NCBI GenBank assembly: GCA_027317645.1 | Contig: DAHVQS010000004.1 | Span: 1-64,000, forward strand | Source of the DNA: Paenalcaligenes sp021793095 | GTDB taxonomy: Bacteria > Pseudomonadota > Gammaproteobacteria > Burkholderiales > Burkholderiaceae_B | Length of the DNA stretch: 64,000 nucleotides | Reading direction: 5' to 3' | Shown: one piece after another, positions 43,183-52,426 of the stretch | How positions within the stretch are numbered: position 1 is the stretch's first letter | How the letters are laid out: every line of letters begins with the position of its first letter | Program-made: the position numbers and the translations under genes | The notes under the pieces: model-generated | Told to the model about the DNA's origin: nothing | Databases searched by the model: none | What the model saw: only the letters and a program-made list of their open reading frames with translations

Positions 43183-45144
43183 ATGTTTGATTTTATACGT
43201 ACGCACCAGCGTATAGTGTTAGCTGTGCTAATTATCCTCGTGCTGCCCTCATTTGTGTTTTTGGGCGTCAGTGGATATACCAATATGGTGACCAAGGACT
43301 CCGACCTGGCCAAGGTAGGAAATAGCACCATCAGTGAACAAGAGTTTGATGCTGTTCTTAGAAATCAGTATGAAAATCTCCAAAGAAATCAAAGTGACGA
43401 ATTTGACCCTGCGCTGTTTGATCAGCCTGAGGTGAGAAAAGCACTATTGGATCGTTTAATAGAGCGCCAATTACTAATTGAGTTGGCGCAAAAAGAGCAT
43501 TTTAGTGCCTCAGATAACGCTTTGCGGGAGCATATTGCCGCGATGCCCGAGTTACAAGAGGACGGCGCATTTTCCCCCGAGCGCTACGAACAGATGGTGC
43601 GCATGGTGGGCATGGATACTCAGGGTTTTGAACAAAGTCAGCGGGCTGAATTATCACTTTCCCGTGTTTTGGATCCGATGCTAGAAAGCGCTTACCTCCC
43701 CAAGCCCGTCCAAGAACTGATCATCAATACCATGACTGATGGGCGTGAGGTACAAAAAAGTACTCGGCCTTTGACAGATGATTTGCGTCAGCAAACCGTT
43801 AACGATCAAGAGATACAGCAGTGGTATGAAGAGCATCGTGATGCCTATGCTGTCCCTGATTACGTCAATGTTGAATACGTCGTGCTAGATGAGGAGGCTG
43901 CCCGGGCAGCAGTCCCCACGCCAAGTGACAGCGACCTAGAGGATTACTACGAGCAAAATAAAGATCGTTTTAGTACGACAGGGCGTGCCCATATTGCCCA
44001 CATATTATTAGCTTTACCCCAAGGCGCTGATGATGAACAGCGCCAAGAGGCGTACCAGGAAGCTCAAGCACTGGCTGCCCAAGCCCAACAAGAGCCAGAG
44101 CGTTTTGCGGACCTCGCCAAAGAGCACTCCCAAGATACGGGTAGCGCCAGCCAAGGGGGTGATTTGGGCTGGTTGAATCAAGGGACACTACCCAAAGAGC
44201 TTGATGAAGCGATATTTACTCTAGGCCAAGGCGAGATCTCTGATGTCATTGAAGGGGCAGATGGCTACCATATTTTCAAAATTGTAGATATCGAGCCTGA
44301 GCAGATTGAAAGCTTTGCTGATGTCCGTGACAAAATTGTCGAAGAAGTCACCGAACAACTGGCAGCCGATCAATTTGCTGATATGGCGACCCAGCTCACC
44401 GAGGTCATTTATGAACAGGCCGATTCGTTAACGCCTGCAGCTGACGCATTAGGGCTGAAACTGCAGGTTGCTACGGGGCTAGGGCGCGAAGAGGCGCTCA
44501 AAGCACCCATCTTTGCTGATGATGACCGTGCTCTTTATAAATTACAAGACGCCAGCTTTCTCGAGGATTCCCAAGTCCGCCGTGCGGTTTTTGACCGAGA
44601 GTCTTTAAAAACCTTGGAAAATGCTGGGGTCATTGAAATAGCACCTGATTTCCTCGTGGCGGTTCGAGCAACCGAGTACGTGCCTGCTCATACCCCAGAC
44701 TTAGAAGATCTCGAGGCAGTCGTTAAAGAGGAATTACGTCATCATAAAGCCTTAGAGGCGCTTAAAGAACAGGTTGAGAAAGATGTGGCTGCTTTACGCG
44801 CTGGCGATGAACTTGATATAGAGTTCGGCGAGACACTCATGCTCAGCCGTACCCAACCACATGATTTGAATCGTGAGGCCTTAGATCAAATTCTGGCAAC
44901 CTCAACCGAAAGCTTGCCCACCTACACTGCGATTGAAGAAGAAGATGGCTACGCCATTTATAAGATAAATAAGGTGGAAAATGCACAGCTGAGTGATTTG
45001 GATAAAGGCTTTTTGACGACCCAGATCAAGCAGCTATGGCAAGAGGCTCAGCAGGCAGCATTGATGGCGGCCTTGGCAGAGCAAGTAGGTGTAGAAGAAT
45101 TGCCGGGTATGGAACAGGCCATTTACACCGAAGAGGATTTTTAA
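43183..45144 (+). CDS. ppiD: PpiD-type periplasmic peptidyl-prolyl isomerase/chaperone
   Basis: A 653-residue inner-membrane-anchored periplasmic chaperone that helps proteins leaving the Sec channel. The N-terminal membrane anchor is at about residues 12-33 (IVLAVLIILVLPSFVFLGVSG). A SurA-like N-domain follows (about 40-230), then a parvulin domain (about 265-365: GRAHIAHILLALPQG to GGDLGWLNQGTLPKELDEAIF), and helical C-terminal segments. Length is typical. It is a single plus-strand gene, followed by an AT-rich inverted repeat and a GC-rich terminator. Confidence 0.93.
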   Translation: MFDFIRTHQRIVLAVLIILVLPSFVFLGVSGYTNMVTKDSDLAKVGNSTISEQEFDAVLRNQYENLQRNQSDEFDPALFDQPEVRKALLDRLIERQLLIELAQKEHFSASDNALREHIAAMPELQEDGAFSPERYEQMVRMVGMDTQGFEQSQRAELSLSRVLDPMLESAYLPKPVQELIINTMTDGREVQKSTRPLTDDLRQQTVNDQEIQQWYEEHRDAYAVPDYVNVEYVVLDEEAARAAVPTPSDSDLEDYYEQNKDRFSTTGRAHIAHILLALPQGADDEQRQEAYQEAQALAAQAQQEPERFADLAKEHSQDTGSASQGGDLGWLNQGTLPKELDEAIFTLGQGEISDVIEGADGYHIFKIVDIEPEQIESFADVRDKIVEEVTEQLAADQFADMATQLTEVIYEQADSLTPAADALGLKLQVATGLGREEALKAPIFADDDRALYKLQDASFLEDSQVRRAVFDRESLKTLENAGVIEIAPDFLVAVRATEYVPAHTPDLEDLEAVVKEELRHHKALEALKEQVEKDVAALRAGDELDIEFGETLMLSRTQPHDLNREALDQILATSTESLPTYTAIEEEDGYAIYKINKVENAQLSDLDKGFLTTQIKQLWQEAQQAALMAALAEQVGVEELPGMEQAIYTEEDF

Positions 45145-45170
45145 TTAAATCCCTGCTTTTATTTAATTAA
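45141..45170. repeat. AT-only inverted repeat after ppiD
   Basis: TTAATTAAAT (45141-45150) and ATTTAATTAA (45161-45170) are perfect inverted repeats with a 10-base spacer, including the ppiD stop codon. It is probably weak as an RNA hairpin but adds structure upstream of the GC-rich terminator that follows. Confidence 0.5.
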
Positions 45171-45179
45171 GCAAATGAA

Positions 45180-46433
45180 CTATTTAAGGGGGCCAGCACA
45201 ACCGTGCTGGCCATCTTTTCTATGGGTCAAGAATATCGGTAAAAAATGCAGGACAAACACTAAATAAATCAAGCACCACAGTCCCACTGCAATTTGTGTG
45301 AAGACCAACCAGTGAGATAGCAGGCTGAAAATACCCGCAGCCAAGCGCAGCAGCACCACAAATAGTAAGGTACATAGAGTTAGCGGCAACCAGCGACGAT
45401 AATCTAAATAAAGCCCCGAATGAATGCGTCCCACAATACTCATGACGGTTAGTATGAAAAAGCCCAAGGTACCTATCAACAAAATATGGCGTGCAGCAGC
45501 AGGCAATAAAGACACGCCCAAGTAAGACAAGCCCAACGCACCATAACCCGCGGCCATGAGTATGTAACCCACATATAAAAATAAACTATAGCGTTGTAGC
45601 AAGGCTCGGCCAATATGCCAGTCATTCAGTAGATTAAAAATGCTCGCCATACAGGCCAACGCTACCCAGCCAGTGACTGCATTATTTCCGAGTAAAAGTT
45701 CTGTTCCGGCACAAAGCAGAATTGCACTGATGGCTAATTGCCGCCGTGGCAAACGCGCTAGGTAGGGTGTTTGGTCTGCAGCTCTTGCGGTTGAGGCATT
45801 GTCATCTATTTGTAGTTTGTTGTTGAGTACATTCATAGAAATTCGGCTGGCCGCCAATACAATCAAGACCATAAATAGATGGACCAGTAGGTATAACCAA
45901 GGGTAGGCCGCCTTAGCATCTGTAAGCGCTAATAGATAACACAGCTCGACCACCACAAATACCATCATCACAAGGGCAAAACTACGGTGCCTGCCTTTTT
46001 CTTTGTATAAGGTAGGAGGCAAAATGTTGGTTAGAACAATCAGCCAAAAGAAAATAGATAAACAAACAGCAGGCCAGATGCCCCAATATGCTGAGAAAAA
46101 ATAACTCAGACGAATGCATATCCAAAGCAAGGTGAGCAGTAGTAATAGAGGAGGTCGTATCGGTTGAGAGCTTGTAAACTCAGGAACAGCAGTGAGCAAA
46201 AACCCCACGGTAGCAGCACCGGCAAAGCCCATCAGTAGCTCATGACCATGCCATAGTGCCCAGCAGCCCAGCATAGGAGGACGAGTTGGATTCAGTACTA
46301 ATACCCAAAGCCAGATAGGAACGAAAATAAGCGCAGTCAACAAGGAGAGGGTGAAGAAGGGCCTGAAGCCGCAAATAAATAGGGGCAACTGGCAGAATCT
46401 AGCCGTGAGGGAGTAAACATTGCGAGAATTCAT
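45180..46433 (-). CDS. nnrS: NnrS-family heme/copper membrane protein
   Basis: A 417-residue membrane protein with about 12 helices. The family start is visible: LFICGFRPFFTLSLLTALIFV near residue 18 and WALWHGHELLMGFAGAATVGFLLTAVPEFT near 60-90, including conserved histidines thought to bind heme and copper. NnrS proteins protect against nitric oxide and nitrosative stress and are often found with denitrification genes. Here the ATG overlaps the stop of the ABC ATPase gene by four bases, so it is the last gene of the importer operon. Its final codons contain a hairpin that serves as a terminator for ppiD on the other strand. Confidence 0.9.
   Translation of the reverse strand: MNSRNVYSLTARFCQLPLFICGFRPFFTLSLLTALIFVPIWLWVLVLNPTRPPMLGCWALWHGHELLMGFAGAATVGFLLTAVPEFTSSQPIRPPLLLLLTLLWICIRLSYFFSAYWGIWPAVCLSIFFWLIVLTNILPPTLYKEKGRHRSFALVMMVFVVVELCYLLALTDAKAAYPWLYLLVHLFMVLIVLAASRISMNVLNNKLQIDDNASTARAADQTPYLARLPRRQLAISAILLCAGTELLLGNNAVTGWVALACMASIFNLLNDWHIGRALLQRYSLFLYVGYILMAAGYGALGLSYLGVSLLPAAARHILLIGTLGFFILTVMSIVGRIHSGLYLDYRRWLPLTLCTLLFVVLLRLAAGIFSLLSHWLVFTQIAVGLWCLIYLVFVLHFLPIFLTHRKDGQHGCAGPLK
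45191..45220 (+). terminator. ppiD terminator lying inside the nnrS 3' end
   Basis: GGCCAGCAC (45191-45199) pairs perfectly with GTGCTGGCC (45204-45212) around an AACC loop. ATCTTTTC follows on the plus strand. It should end ppiD transcription, 47 bases after its stop. The same bases encode the last residues of NnrS on the minus strand. Confidence 0.7.
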
Positions 46434-47170
46434 TTGTTGGCCTGATTAAAAAAGCTTTGTTGAATCATTTCATCCTGTAAGAGATCGGCGGTGGTTTGAT
46501 ACACCCATTGCTCATCTCGCAACTGATGGGGATGCCGGATGGAAATTTCATGAATAATTTGACCCGGGTGGGGAGTCATGACATAAATTTGATCGGCAAG
46601 GCGAACAGCCTCCATGAGATCATGAGTAATCATGAGCACAGTCATTTTTTGTAACTCTATCTGTGCGCGTAATAATTGATAAAGTTCTTGCTTAAGCCCA
46701 ATATCCAGTGCTGAAAAGGGCTCATCCAAGAGTAATAGCTCAGGTTGGATAATCAGGGCACGAGCAAGGGCGACTCGGCTTTGCATCCCACCAGAGAGCT
46801 CTTTGGGGTATTTATGTAAGTCTTGTTGGCTGAGGCCCATTAACTCACCAAAATCCATGCTGCGTTGCACTCTCTGTGCTTTATGGATATTCCATGCCTT
46901 GAGGCCCAAACCAATATTAGCGGCGGCGGTTTTCCAAGGCATCAACCGCGGCGCCTGAAACATGACCGAAAGAGGTGCAAACGGTTGCTCATAATCACCA
47001 CTGGTAGGGGTTAATAATCCTGCTAATAAATGTAAAAGGGTACTTTTACCGCATCCAGAGGGTCCGATTAAAGCCAGTGTGTGCTGTGCGGGCAATTCAA
47101 AATTAATATTGTGCAGTATTTGTTGTGGCCCGTAGTTAAAACAAAGTTGATTGACGCGAAGTTTTTTCAT
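46430..47170 (-). CDS. ABC importer ATPase (SsuB/TauB/NrtD type)
   Basis: A 246-residue nucleotide-binding subunit. Walker A is GPSGCGKSTLLHLLAGL near residue 36, the Q-loop is MFQAPRLMPWKTAAANIGLGL, the ABC signature is ELSGGMQSRVALARAL and Walker B is LLLLDEPFSALD, followed by the switch histidine in LMITHDLMEA. This set is typical of importers for nitrate, sulfonates, taurine or thiamine-like precursors. It overlaps both neighbours by four bases (ATGA): the permease upstream and nnrS downstream, so all three are translationally coupled. Confidence 0.93.
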   Translation of the reverse strand: MKKLRVNQLCFNYGPQQILHNINFELPAQHTLALIGPSGCGKSTLLHLLAGLLTPTSGDYEQPFAPLSVMFQAPRLMPWKTAAANIGLGLKAWNIHKAQRVQRSMDFGELMGLSQQDLHKYPKELSGGMQSRVALARALIIQPELLLLDEPFSALDIGLKQELYQLLRAQIELQKMTVLMITHDLMEAVRLADQIYVMTPHPGQIIHEISIRHPHQLRDEQWVYQTTADLLQDEMIQQSFFNQANK

Positions 47171-48012
47171 TGTGATTGGCCCCCATGGGTGCGCCAGCCT
47201 TCAACCTGGCGTTTGATGGGTTCTAGGCATAAGTACTCGAGTAATAAAAGTGCTGCTAAAACGGTGACTACCCAGGCCAGGGTGCTGCCCGTATCCAACT
47301 GGGCACGAGCAACGGCCAGTGCACCGCCTATACCATCAGATGTGCTCAGTAGTTCAGCCATGACCACCACTTTCCACGAGGTGCCCAATGCGGTAATCCA
47401 GGCAGGAAATAACCAAGAGACTAAATGGGGCAAATAAAGATCGGTCAAGCGTGTGCGGCGTGATAGACCAAATACTTTGACGACGGCCAATAAATCATTA
47501 TCTAGGGTTAATGTGCCTTGCATTGAGGCTGCAAATACAATGGGAAAGCAGGCAATAAAGACTGTGAAAATGACGGTCGCATCTCCCATCCCGAACCAAA
47601 TCATTGCCAGTACTAACCATGCAATGGGTGGCATACCTAAAAACAGGGTTACCAGTGGACGTGCCAGTAGAGCCGTCGATAGGGAAAGGCCTGCTGCCAG
47701 GCCACTGAAGGTGCCCGCTAATAACGCTAGCCCAAGCCCTATCAGGGTGCGTTGCGCTGTGATAAGAAACTCTGGCCAGAGGATGCCCTGTGTGAACAGA
47801 TTTTTCAGCTGTGCGAGGGTCTCCAATGGCCCAGGCAGCACCAGTGGCCCGTAGGACTGGGCCAACCCCTCCCACAGTGCACAAAATAATAATAAGCTAC
47901 CAATGGCAGCCCAGCCGCTCCAGAGATAATTGAGTAGCCCTGCCAAAACATGTCGTGTGCCTTGGGCCAAACGAGGCAAAATACGGCGAGAGGTTGACTC
48001 AGAACCTTTCAT
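47167..48012 (-). CDS. ABC importer permease (SsuC/TauC type)
   Basis: A membrane subunit of about 281 residues with six helices. The coupling-loop motif EAA reads in the region FGLSRRTRLTDLYLPHLVSWLFPAWITALGTSWKVVVMAEL. It pairs with the downstream ATPase. The start is uncertain: ATG at 48012 is used here, but an in-frame TTG at 48030 is possible and neither has a good ribosome-binding site. The binding-protein gene is 20-40 bases upstream on the same strand. Confidence 0.9.
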   Translation of the reverse strand: MKGSESTSRRILPRLAQGTRHVLAGLLNYLWSGWAAIGSLLLFCALWEGLAQSYGPLVLPGPLETLAQLKNLFTQGILWPEFLITAQRTLIGLGLALLAGTFSGLAAGLSLSTALLARPLVTLFLGMPPIAWLVLAMIWFGMGDATVIFTVFIACFPIVFAASMQGTLTLDNDLLAVVKVFGLSRRTRLTDLYLPHLVSWLFPAWITALGTSWKVVVMAELLSTSDGIGGALAVARAQLDTGSTLAWVVTVLAALLLLEYLCLEPIKRQVEGWRTHGGQSQ

Positions 48013-48050
48013 GCGAATGAGATAGCGCAAAATATAAGATTACTCAACAG

Positions 48051-49082
48051 CTAGGGCGCAGATTGCCTTTGATGGTAAAACCCTTCGTCGGGCAGTGCGT
48101 TGCCTATACTGGCAGGATCACTGTCATAGAGGATCTGAAAAAAGTGTTGTAGCTCCGCGCTGGCGGTGTCAATACGTGCATAGTGCGGGGTTTGATGCTC
48201 AATGGATGCTTGGACAGCCTCTGCATCCAGCATCGGAATGGCATCAGAGACCTGTTTGGCGCATGTCTGGGCATGTTCATAACACCATGCGTTAGCCGAT
48301 TCGTAGGCATCTAAAAAGGCCTCGATTAGGGCAGGGTCCTTTCGTTGGGGGTGTAATACCGCAATACCCGCTTGTGGGATGCGCGCCTGGGTATTCATTG
48401 TTTCTCCCCATTGCTTCTGTAGGTCAATACTGCGGTGCAGCTCTGGTGAGATCGCCGATAGTGGGAAAGAACCCGTTTTTAATAACGCCATTGATACCGC
48501 TGGCTCAGCCAAGAGGGCGTGATTCACGCGACGCGTTATTAAGAGCTGCATGGCTTCTATAGGGGTAGCGGTGTAATGCAAATCGAGAGCTGTTTTTATA
48601 TTTAAGCCTTGTTTTTCTAAAAGGTGCCTCAAGATAATGTCGGGCATATCTGCACGAAAGGGGACGGCAATGCGTTCATTTTTAAAATCTATCAGATTCT
48701 CTTTTGTGGCATCGCGCGACACGATCCAGAGTGCCCCCCATTGAGCAACGTTGAGCAGTTGCAGCTCTGAGCCTCGGTTGTAAAGATTAGCTGCGACATT
48801 GGTGGGCAAAGCGATAAAGTCAACCTTTCCTTCCAAAGCGATGGCTCTAAGCTGATCGGGGGTGGTCCATAATTTGAACTCAACAGTCCAGGGCAGGGAT
48901 TGTTGCTCGCTCTGATTTGCCATGTGCACCAAAGCATTGGAGACACCGGCGGGAGGGCCGGCAACGATGATTTTATTTTGAGGGTTAGGGTCTGCCGCTG
49001 GAGCATCAGTAACAGCGAAAAACAGACAACACTGTACGAAAAAAAGACGTACTACAGTTCCAAAGCGGATACGACAGCGCAT
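48051..49082 (-). CDS. ABC importer substrate-binding protein (NrtA/SsuA/TauA-like)
   Basis: A 343-residue periplasmic binding protein. The signal peptide (about 1-29) ends near DAPAADP. The fold pattern (KIIVAGPPAGVSNALVHMANQ; FKLWTTPDQLRAIALEGKVDFIALPTNVAANLYNRG; VPFRADMPDIILRHLLEKQGL) matches the NMT1/SsuA-like family that binds sulfonates, nitrate or pyrimidine precursors. The ligand cannot be assigned. It is the first gene of a four-gene operon that ends with nnrS. The 111 bases before it contain no FNR/NNR-type box that I could see. Confidence 0.85.
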   Translation of the reverse strand: MRCRIRFGTVVRLFFVQCCLFFAVTDAPAADPNPQNKIIVAGPPAGVSNALVHMANQSEQQSLPWTVEFKLWTTPDQLRAIALEGKVDFIALPTNVAANLYNRGSELQLLNVAQWGALWIVSRDATKENLIDFKNERIAVPFRADMPDIILRHLLEKQGLNIKTALDLHYTATPIEAMQLLITRRVNHALLAEPAVSMALLKTGSFPLSAISPELHRSIDLQKQWGETMNTQARIPQAGIAVLHPQRKDPALIEAFLDAYESANAWCYEHAQTCAKQVSDAIPMLDAEAVQASIEHQTPHYARIDTASAELQHFFQILYDSDPASIGNALPDEGFYHQRQSAP

Positions 49083-49193
49083 GGCAACCTCGCGTGCACA
49101 ACAGAGGAAATTTCATTTTACTTGAGGCCGCAATCGGGCAGGTAATGACCGCAGGGATTTTGTGCCTATGCGCTAAGTGTGGTGACCCAATTA

Positions 49194-51461
49194 TTAGCGA
49201 TGCCCTTTGACCCGCACAATTTTTTGTACCTGAGGGATTTGGCGAATCGCGCGAATGACCTGAGCCAGATGGTTGCGACTATCGACTTGTACTGTCATAT
49301 GTAGCTGTGCGGCTGCCTCACCATCTTCGGGCATCGTAAGATGAATGATATTAGAGTTGCTGTCCGTGATTGCGGCGGCTAAGCGACCCAATACACCGCG
49401 CTCATTGAGCACAGTGACATCCAATCGGGTGGATAAATGTCGGGCGGTTTCGGTATCCCAGACAACAGGAACCCAACGGTCGGGCTCTTTGCTGTGCTGG
49501 CGCTGGGCGACAGAGCATTCGGTCATGTGTACCACCAACCCATGGCCTGTTTTGATCACACCAATAATAGAGTCGCCCGGCAAGGGACCGCAGCATTGGG
49601 CCAGTTGAACGGCTTGGCCTTCGTTGCCATGGATCACAATGGGGGCTGATGAGATGGCGGTGTGTTCATCAACCGCGGCGGCCGTCGTCTCTACTAGGCT
49701 ATGATCAGGCGCCAGCCGCCGAGCAACGACGGCTGCTAGACGCTTTCCTAAGCCGATATCGGCCAACAACTCTGCGCGCGAATCAGCGCCACTGCTGTGT
49801 GCCAGTCGCTCCCAGGCGGCATCATCATCGGCTGGGATGGGCATGTTGAGCTCTGCAAAAGCTTTTTCTAATAACCTGCGGCCAAATGCGACAGACTCCT
49901 CGTATCTAACGGTACGCAGGTAGTGACGGATCTCTGAGCGCGCACGCCCGGTGCGAATATAGTTGAGCCATTCCACGCTGGGTCGAGCAGCGGCAGAGGT
50001 AATAATTTCAACCATATCTCCACTTTTGAGCTCTGTGCGCAAGGAAACAAAAGTGTCATTGACCTTGCAAGCTACCGCCTGGTTACCGATATCGGTGTGT
50101 ATGCTGTAGGCAAAATCAATAGGAGAAGCACCGCGCGGGAGAGAAATAATTTTGCCCCGAGGGGTAAATACGTAAACCGCATCGGGAAATAGATCAACCT
50201 TGACGTGCTCTAGGAATTCGCTGGAATCTCCGGTTTGGCTCTGGATATCTAAAAGTGACTGCAACCAGCGGTGTGTGTTTTTCTGTAAATCATTTAGAGA
50301 TACAGTGTCATCTTTGTAGAGCCAATGCGAGGCTACCCCCTCTTCGGCAACATGATCCATTTCGTGTGTGCGCAGTTGAAATTCAACGGGGGTGCCGAAA
50401 GGACCGATGAGTGTGGTATGCAGAGATTGGTAACCGTTGATTTTAGGGATCGCAATGTAATCCTTAAACTTTCCAGGCACGGGCCGATAAAGCTGGTGTA
50501 AAGTGCCCAGTGCTAAATAACACTCGGGCAGTGTATGGACGATGATCCTAAAACCATAGATGTCGAGCACATCAGAAAAAGTTTTTTTCTGCTCGACCAT
50601 TTTGCGGAAAATGCTGTAGAGAGATTTTTCGCGCCCAACAATGTCTGCCTCTATACCCGCAGCGGGCAGGGCAGATTTGACTGTCCTGTGGATTTTGGTC
50701 AGCATCTCGCGGCGATTGCCGCGCGCCGCTAAAAGGGCCTTGCGTAGGACCTCGTAGCGATTTGGGTAAATCGCCTTGAAGCAACGGTCTTGTAGTTCGC
50801 GATAGAGTGCATTGAGCCCTAGACGATGTGCGATGGGCGCGTAGATGTCGAGTGTTTCTCTCGCAACCCGGCGCCTTTTCTCTGGCTTGACGGCGTCCAA
50901 CGTGCGCATATTGTGCAAGCGGTCGGCCAATTTGATGAGAATGACGCGTACATCTCGCGACATTGCCAGTAGCATTTTGCGAAAGCTCTCGGCTTGTTGA
51001 GAGCTGCGCGAATCAAAGTGCAAACGCTCAAGCTTTGTGACGCCATCAACGATTTCGGCAACATCGGTGCCGAATTTTTCTGCGATTTCTTGTTTGCTGA
51101 CGTCCTGGTCCTCGATGACATCATGCAAAAGCGCTGCCATAAGAGACTCTGCATCGAGCTTCCACCCCCCGCAAATAGCGGCCACAGCAATGGGGTGGGT
51201 GATATAGGGCTCGCCGCTGGAACGAAACTGGCCCAGATGAGCCTCATCGGCCAGTTTATAGGCTTCGCGGATCCGCTCAATGTCGCTACTGTCAAGATAC
51301 GGAGCGACCACCTTTATCAGAGGCTCTAGAGAGGCAATGGTATTTTTGCGCTCGCTGATGTCAGGCACAGTGGCTAACTCAGTGCGACGCCGTATGCGCG
51401 GCCGCTTTTTCAAAGCGGCCAGCAGTCCAGAAGAAGCATCACGTAGCGAAGAAAAAGCCAT
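49194..51461 (-). CDS. spoT: Bifunctional (p)ppGpp synthetase/hydrolase
   Basis: A 755-residue Rel/SpoT enzyme that makes and breaks the stringent-response alarmone. The HD hydrolase region is intact (YITHPIAVAAICG; ALLHDVIEDQ; KLADRLHNMRTLD). The synthetase region shows DIYGFRIIVHTLPECYLALGTLH and DYIAIPKINGYQSLHT. The motif before it reads KFKD, where hydrolase-competent enzymes usually have RFKD or RVKD. TGS (VYVFTPRGKIISLPRGASPIDFAYSIH) and C-terminal ACT domains follow. It is downstream of rpoZ and gmk, the standard gmk-rpoZ-spoT order. Confidence 0.96.
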   Translation of the reverse strand: MAFSSLRDASSGLLAALKKRPRIRRRTELATVPDISERKNTIASLEPLIKVVAPYLDSSDIERIREAYKLADEAHLGQFRSSGEPYITHPIAVAAICGGWKLDAESLMAALLHDVIEDQDVSKQEIAEKFGTDVAEIVDGVTKLERLHFDSRSSQQAESFRKMLLAMSRDVRVILIKLADRLHNMRTLDAVKPEKRRRVARETLDIYAPIAHRLGLNALYRELQDRCFKAIYPNRYEVLRKALLAARGNRREMLTKIHRTVKSALPAAGIEADIVGREKSLYSIFRKMVEQKKTFSDVLDIYGFRIIVHTLPECYLALGTLHQLYRPVPGKFKDYIAIPKINGYQSLHTTLIGPFGTPVEFQLRTHEMDHVAEEGVASHWLYKDDTVSLNDLQKNTHRWLQSLLDIQSQTGDSSEFLEHVKVDLFPDAVYVFTPRGKIISLPRGASPIDFAYSIHTDIGNQAVACKVNDTFVSLRTELKSGDMVEIITSAAARPSVEWLNYIRTGRARSEIRHYLRTVRYEESVAFGRRLLEKAFAELNMPIPADDDAAWERLAHSSGADSRAELLADIGLGKRLAAVVARRLAPDHSLVETTAAAVDEHTAISSAPIVIHGNEGQAVQLAQCCGPLPGDSIIGVIKTGHGLVVHMTECSVAQRQHSKEPDRWVPVVWDTETARHLSTRLDVTVLNERGVLGRLAAAITDSNSNIIHLTMPEDGEAAAQLHMTVQVDSRNHLAQVIRAIRQIPQVQKIVRVKGHR

Positions 51462-51507
51462 AGTCTATGCCTTTTGTGAGATCAGTTAGCGAGGGGGAAA
51501 GTCGCGC

Positions 51508-51711
51508 TTAGGTCGGGACTTTGCGGAGCATTTCTAAGCCTGTGGATGCCGCCGCCACCTCGCGCAAAGCGGTGACTGTAGGTTTGTTTTTAGTTTCCAG
51601 GCGTGGTTCGTGGCCTTGAGCGAGCTCGCGTGCGCGGTAGGCAGCCACCAGGGTGAGATCAAAACGGTTATCGATCTTTTGTAAGCAGTCTTCTACTGTG
51701 ATTCTTGCCAT
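51508..51711 (-). CDS. rpoZ: RNA polymerase omega subunit
   Basis: A 67-residue omega subunit that aids assembly of RNA polymerase and, in proteobacteria, forms part of a ppGpp site. The start ARITVEDCLQKIDNRFDLTLVAAYRARELAQGHEP is diagnostic, and KPTVTALREVAA is the second conserved block. It lies between gmk and spoT in the same direction with short gaps. Confidence 0.97.
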   Translation of the reverse strand: MARITVEDCLQKIDNRFDLTLVAAYRARELAQGHEPRLETKNKPTVTALREVAAASTGLEMLRKVPT

Positions 51712-51739
51712 AGTGCAATTAACCTAATATTACAAAAAG

Positions 51740-52420
51740 TTATTCTTCAGAGCCTTTCGCTGAATCGCTCAGGCTGATACCTAGTTGGGAAAATAGTTGT
51801 GTATGTCGCAGAATCTGAGCGTGGGTCCGTAATCGGCTGGCTTGGATGATTGCCTGTAGCTCATTAAGTGCGACGTTAAAGTCTTTATTAATAATAACAT
51901 ACGGGAATTCAGTGACGTGGGCCATTTCACCGCCTGCTGCCAGTAAACGACGGGTAATTACCGACTCAGAATCTTGGCCACGCGTCCGTAGACGGTGCTC
52001 TAGTGCCTCTATAGAGGGGGGCAGGATGAAAATGCCGATGGCATGAGGGAAAAAACGTTTGACCTGTCGTGCTCCTTGCCAGTCGATTTCAAGCAACACA
52101 TCTTTCCCGGCACGCAATTGCTCAGTGATAGGGCCTGCTGGAGTACCGTAATAATTACCGTGTACAAAGGCCCATTCGAGTAGCTCGTTATTATCGCGTA
52201 ATTTTTCGAACTCTGAGGTATCAACAAAATAGTAATGCTCTGCCTCTTTTTCGCCTGGCCGTGGTGGCCGTGTGGTGCATGAGATAGAGAGCTGTAATTC
52301 TGGGTCCTTTGCTAATAGTGCGTTGACGAGGCTGGACTTACCCGCTCCGCTAGGCGCGGCAATAATGATGACATTGCCAATGGTGTCCTGGGGTTCGGCT
52401 GTATTATTCGGCGCACTCAT
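51740..52420 (-). CDS. gmk: Guanylate kinase
   Basis: Phosphorylates GMP to GDP. The P-loop is AAPSGAGKSSLVNALL near residue 22. The GMP-binding segments are SCTTRPPRPGEKEAEHYYFV and VHGNYYGTP, and VLLEIDWQGARQVK is the Walker B-like strand. The protein has 226 residues with an N-terminal extension of about 15 and an acidic C-terminal tail. It starts 6 bases after the stop of the exonuclease gene and precedes rpoZ. Confidence 0.97.
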   Translation of the reverse strand: MSAPNNTAEPQDTIGNVIIIAAPSGAGKSSLVNALLAKDPELQLSISCTTRPPRPGEKEAEHYYFVDTSEFEKLRDNNELLEWAFVHGNYYGTPAGPITEQLRAGKDVLLEIDWQGARQVKRFFPHAIGIFILPPSIEALEHRLRTRGQDSESVITRRLLAAGGEMAHVTEFPYVIINKDFNVALNELQAIIQASRLRTHAQILRHTQLFSQLGISLSDSAKGSEE

Positions 52421-52426
52421 GATTAT

